Shown here: piece after piece, positions 16,834-20,052 of the stretch
Numbering within the stretch: the stretch's first letter is position 1
Layout: each line of letters starts with the position of its first letter
Assembly: GCA_964200075.2 (NCBI GenBank)
Contig: CAXNAA020000575.1
Location: forward strand, 1 to 20,052
From: Sphacelaria rigidula
Taxonomy: Eukaryota; Phaeophyceae; Sphacelariales
Direction: 5' to 3'
Length of the DNA: 20,052 nucleotides
The notes under the pieces: generated by a model
Told to the model about the DNA's origin: nothing
Seen by the model: the letters and a program-made list of their open reading frames with translations, nothing else
Database searches by the model: none
Program-made: the position numbers and the translations under genes

Positions 16834-17659
16834 ATCACATCGTTCGTTGTAGCGATCTCGTTGCTCATATTACCCGAGGAGAATGTCGACGTGTATTCTT
16901 GTACGTTGTCAGCGGTCTCACTGGGCAACGGGTCGGCGGGGTTGCTTCTGTTCTCTCAATGCATATCCATCCCTGAGCTTGTAGGGTCTTCGTTACCTAG
17001 CACCACGTTCCACCTGAATCTCATGTAGGCGCAGCTGCCATACTTGCGCTGATCGTGTGCTTCGGTAGCAAGTTGCGAACGGCTAGCAGACAGGCGACGT
17101 ACCCTACAGTAGTATGCAGGGTATTCGTCATATTTGTGTATGTGTTTGTATTTTACTTCTCGTGTAACGCTATCGTGTGCTTACAGCTCGCACGCCATTT
17201 TTTTCTACTTGAAGATATAAACCGGAGGCTTCAGTGGCGAGCTACCACAGGAAACTTATTAGGCGTCATGTATGGCCTGGAGAGTCATTTCAGAAGTGAC
17301 TGTTTCAAGTATGAACTGACAATTCTGGCAGTCTGGGATGATAAATGGATTCCTGCCGATTCACAAGGCATTTGCACTACAAATATATACTAGATTCATC
17401 TTACGGCTCCTGACCTGGCTTGGCAATGGTGGGAAGCATGTGCACACGTACACAGATAGCACCCTGTAGGACGTGCTGCATAGGGTTTTTCGCAGTGTTC
17501 GTGAAAACCCCTGTATAGCATTTGCAAACCCTAGTACCTCTACCAGCATTTTGTGTAGCGTTTTTCTCGAGACCCTGTACGCAACCCTGTGGAGAGGCAC
17601 TCCCGAGTCGAAAATTCCATTTTTCTTTACAAATTTATAGATTTATTTATTCAGAGCAG
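16834..17659. other. 3' flank of the EsV-1-7 gene, no gene recognised
   Basis: Following the TAG at 16831-16833 I see no clear polyadenylation signal. A 112-codon plus-strand frame (17055-17393) has a hydrophobic patch but no family resemblance. Near 17486-17512, AGGGTTTTTCGC...CGTGAAAACCCCT forms an imperfect hairpin, and AACCCTxT words recur to about 17600. Confidence 0.4.
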
Positions 17660-18060
17660 CTGCCCGAAATAATTCCTGTTTTTGCCCGATTTCCAATTTG
17701 GCAATCGGGCAAAAATAGGAATGATTTCGGGCAGCAGAAAAAGCTGTTCGAAATAGATCATTTTTTTGCTCATTTAAATTGGTCAAAAAAAGGATCTATC
17801 TTGAACAGCTTCATCTGCTACACAAGTCCCATACACAAGCATGGGATATGTGGAGCAGATAAAGCTGTTCAAAGTAGATCATTTTTTTGCCCAATTTATA
17901 TGGCCAGAAAATGATTTATTTTGAATAGCTTCATCTGCTCCACAAATCCGATACACACTGGCAGATTTGGAATATATACAGAAAAAGCTCGAAATAAATC
18001 CTCACTTTGCCTGCTGATTCATCCGGAAATTGGGCAAGAAGAGAGCTTATTGCGAATAGC
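17660..18060. repeat. Chain of long hairpins in ~121-bp units
   Basis: The first hairpin (17660-17734) has a 35-bp stem with three mismatches and a ~5 nt loop, opening CTGCCCGAAATAATTCCTG. Hairpins starting AAGCTGTTCRAA follow at 17741-17811 and 17862-17932, with a worn one from 17985 (periods 121 and 123). Between them lies a second type opening AGCTTCATCTGCTMCACA at 17806-17868 and about 17927-17990. Neighbouring hairpins share their AAGCTG ends, so alternative pairings are possible. Candidates are a nested palindromic element, a MITE array, or a transcribed hairpin cluster giving small RNAs. No coding signature is present. A related inverted segment continues weakly to about 18190. Confidence 0.75.
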
Positions 18061-18711
18061 CTCAACTGTGCAAGTTCCCCCCAAAGCACCATAATCAGCG
18101 GATGGGATCCGAGAGTCAGCAAAGATTGTTGAAAATAAGTCATCCTCTTGCCCCCAATTCCAATTTTCAAATTGGTTGTTGTCTCAGGCTATTCCAGACC
18201 CGGTATTGGATTTCTGTGACGAAAACGAGCAGAACGTTTCGAGAACTTGAAAGAAAAAAACAGAACTTTTCAAGAACCGCTCAATACATGACCCCATTAG
18301 CTGGAGTACAGGGTGGTGCACTCAGCACAAGACAACTCTGCGGTGGTATGTGAAGTGCAGAGAACCACACTGAACACCAGATAACACGGCAGTTCTGCAG
18401 TGTTTCCTAGTTTTAGAACCTGAAGACGGACTGTACACAAGAGTACGAGTACGCATCAGCTTCTATTGTTGCAAAATTAATCTTGCCGTGGCCGCGAGCG
18501 CTGGCGCCGATGCCAACGGCAGCAGCCGTCATGCTGACGGGTGCAAGCAGTACCCTCGCGGTGCAGTATATCCGCACTTTTAAAGGGAAACGGTAAGAAC
18601 GTGGAAGATGTGCTGACCGATTTTGTTTGTACACACTTACCCCTTCAGCGCGTTTTTTTTGCCAATCGTGGCGTGCTCACAGGCAATTTTCGAGTTGCTT
18701 TTTGGATGAAA
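18061..18711. other. No recognised gene
   Basis: After a weak continuation of the hairpin-type sequence to about 18190 (CCCCCAATTCCAATTTTCAA and its partner), this stretch contains only short open frames without resemblance to known families. I see no RNA gene. Confidence 0.4.
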
Positions 18712-19044
18712 GCAAGCATAGACAATACAGTAATGCCACATTACAAGCACGGGCTGTACTCTGCAAGAACAAACAATACAGCAGCGCCAGGTTACAAGCA
18801 CGGGCTGTACTCGCGAGCACTGTAGGTAGCTGTGCTTTGCCAATACAATACAGTGCTACACCGTCTTCACTGCAGGGTTCGAGGCCACATGCAGATGCAC
18901 CTACATGGCAGTGGTGGGTTCAGATACAGAGGGTATCACTACTGACTACGTGAAGGCTTCACTTTGTTTGCGAACATCCGTACCGTGCCGCAGATTCAAC
19001 AACTTGGGCTCTCGAATTGAAAACATACGACGCGGGATCGCATA
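18712..19044 (+). repeat. Segmental duplication, copy 1
   Basis: This stretch is matched nearly base for base by 19379-19744 at an offset of 667 bp. The shared run includes GTTACAAGCACGGGCTGTAC (18791 and 19458), GTAGCTGTGCTTTGCCAATA and TATCACTACTGACTACGTGA, ending in CATACGACGCGGGATCG. Inside each copy a 51-bp unit (CAATACAGYARYGCCA...) occurs twice (18723 and 18774 here). No gene was recognised. Minus-strand frames translate the 51-bp unit as a 17-residue repeat but lack other support. Confidence 0.85.
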
Positions 19045-19110
19045 GTAGTACCATGCAGTGCCAGGGTGTTGCAGCAGGGAAGAGTTTTCACAAGTACAGG
19101 TCGTGGATTT
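19043..19110 (+). repeat. Nested ~66-bp direct repeat, first copy (second at 19201-19266)
   Basis: AGTAGTACCATGCAGTGCCA, then GGGTGTTGCAGCAG, then AAGAGTTTTCA and CTACAGG/GTACAGG with CGTGGATT, occur here and again at 19201-19266, 158 bp later in the same orientation with few differences. It lies between the two copies of the 667-bp-offset duplication. Confidence 0.8.
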
Positions 19111-19378
19111 TTTTTCATCATCCGGTGGTGCCGTGGATGAGTTTTTTTTTGGTAAAGATGGGCACAAAACATACTGTACGATGTAGACTTTCCGGTATAA
19201 CAGTAGTACCATGCAGTGCCAGGGTGTTGCAGCAGAAAAGAGTTTTCAGCACTACAGGCCGTGGATTCTGCGAACAGTACGATATTACAAGTATAGGTTG
19301 TGCTTCGCAAACACGGCACAGCTGTAGCCTGTACTTGTGACCTTGTACTACTGCATGTCCGAGTGCAGGCTCTACTCT

Positions 19379-19744
19379 GCAAGCACAGACGAAACAGTAG
19401 TGCCACGTTACAAGCACGGGCCGTACTCTGCAAGAACAAACAATACAGTAGCGCCAGGTTACAAGCACGGGCTGTACTCGCGAGCACAGAAGGTAGCTGT
19501 GCTTTGCCAATACAGTACAGTGCTACACCGTCTTCACTGTAGGGTTCGAGGCCACATGCAGATGCACGTACATGGCAGTGGTGGGTGCAGGTGCAGAGGG
19601 TATCACTACTGACTACGTGAAGGCTTTATTTTGTTTGTAAACATCTGTAACGGGCCGCAGATTTAAAAACGTGGGCTCTCGATTTGAAAAAGCAAATTTA
19701 CAAAAACGTGGGCTCTCGAACTAAACCATACGACGCGGGATCGG
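19379..19744 (+). repeat. Segmental duplication, copy 2
   Basis: Direct copy of 18712-19044 at an offset of 667 bp and, by eye, about 90% identical. It is slightly longer because of an extra internal GTGGGCTCTCGA-containing stretch near 19670-19720 (ACGTGGGCTCTCGATTTGAA, then ACGTGGGCTCTCGAACTAAA). Both copies end at CATACGACGCGGGATCG, which suggests a unit boundary there. Confidence 0.85.
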
Positions 19745-19837
19745 TCATCATAAAAGGTGAAGGTGGATCGTTATTTTGTCTTGTATAGGTTCACACCCTG
19801 GACAATGGACACAATAATAGTTCATTGCTTCAGCAAT

Positions 19838-20052
19838 AGACTCGGCGAAAAATCTATCGATATATATTATCGAACACGATAGATGGTGAAGGACATCTAT
19901 TGATATGCATTGCAAGGAACAATAGATGTTGTAATAGTCGATCGATAGCCTATGACATTTACAATAGATGTGTATCACTCGCCATCGATGGAAATGGTGT
20001 ACCGCAATAGATTCTGGGTTGTATATATCGATAGTCATTGCCGTAATCAATA
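19838..20052. repeat. CAATAGAT / ATCGAT minisatellite, runs off the window end
   Basis: CAATAGA words occur at about 19838, 19920, 19961 and 20004, with CGATAGAT, CATCTATTG and ATCGATAG between them in both orientations. Mean spacing is near 40 bp but irregular. The minus-strand open frame over it is rich in Tyr/Ile/Asp from the repeat and is not taken as a gene. Confidence 0.55.

Noticed and set aside
16431-16928. A 165-codon minus-strand frame opposite the C-terminal tail.
   Set aside because: It has only a TTG at its 5' end, overlaps the continuing plus-strand frame of the EsV-1-7 gene, and shows no recognisable family. It is most simply an antisense shadow.
18996-19510. Minus-strand frames of 130-163 codons with a 17-residue repeat (RVQPVLVTWRYCIVCSC).
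   Set aside because: The periodicity is just the 51-bp nucleotide repeat. The frames overlap each other in different phases and have no other coding support.

Overview
The window looks like gene-poor, repeat-rich nuclear DNA of a eukaryotic alga, most likely a brown alga (Phaeophyceae) or a close stramenopile relative. The main reason is one long gene at 13765-16833 (+). It encodes 22 tandem copies of a 38-residue Cys/His unit with the spacing C-X4-C-X16-C-X2-H-X12, which is the EsV-1-7 motif. That motif was named from the Ectocarpus virus EsV-1, is strongly expanded in brown algae, and occurs in the Ectocarpus developmental regulator IMM. Spliceosomal-type signals, tRNA-derived SINE-like elements, a hAT-like MITE, foldback elements and minisatellites all point to a nuclear chromosome. 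There is no sign of bacterial gene organisation. The assignment to brown algae is an inference from this one family.

Layout. 1-660: two tandem foldback repeats of one family. 690-1590: two direct copies of a ~100 bp repeat and one long hairpin. 1600-3350: nothing recognisable. 3351-3700: a (GT)10 tract and a tRNA-headed, poly(A)-tailed SINE-like element on the minus strand. 3950-5060: a degenerate interspersed repeat built on TGTATGACCC and GTGTGATYYG. 6328-6749: a hAT-like MITE filled with a 41-bp palindromic minisatellite. 6900-7240: a possible retroposon 3' end with a (CAAT)n tail. 7480-7900: a TATATA-punctuated degenerate repeat. 8130-8450: a weak spliced-exon candidate. 8717-9509: an element with inverted terminal repeats. 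9530-10040 and 10742-11085: two halves of a 41/42-bp minisatellite array around a ~700 bp non-array segment that carries frameshifted, coding-like sequence on the minus strand. 11180-12600 (-): exon-like segments of an unrecognised gene or gene remnant. 12960-13300: a second tRNA-like SINE candidate.

13405-16833: the EsV-1-7 locus. A 159-bp exon-like segment (13405-13563) with good splice signals is followed by two decayed repeat units carrying frameshift, Cys-loss and stop lesions (about 13611-13757). Then comes the intact 1022-codon reading frame. The contrast between broken units outside and 22 clean units inside is the best evidence here that the reading frame is maintained by selection.

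16834-20052: no convincing gene. 17660-18060 is a chain of long hairpins in ~121-bp units, the most structurally unusual non-coding stretch of the window. 18712-19744 is a ~350-bp segment duplicated at an offset of 667 bp with nested sub-repeats, and the end is an ATAGAT-type minisatellite. No functional pathway links the genes. The locus reads as one tandem-repeat protein gene in a transposon- and satellite-laden landscape.
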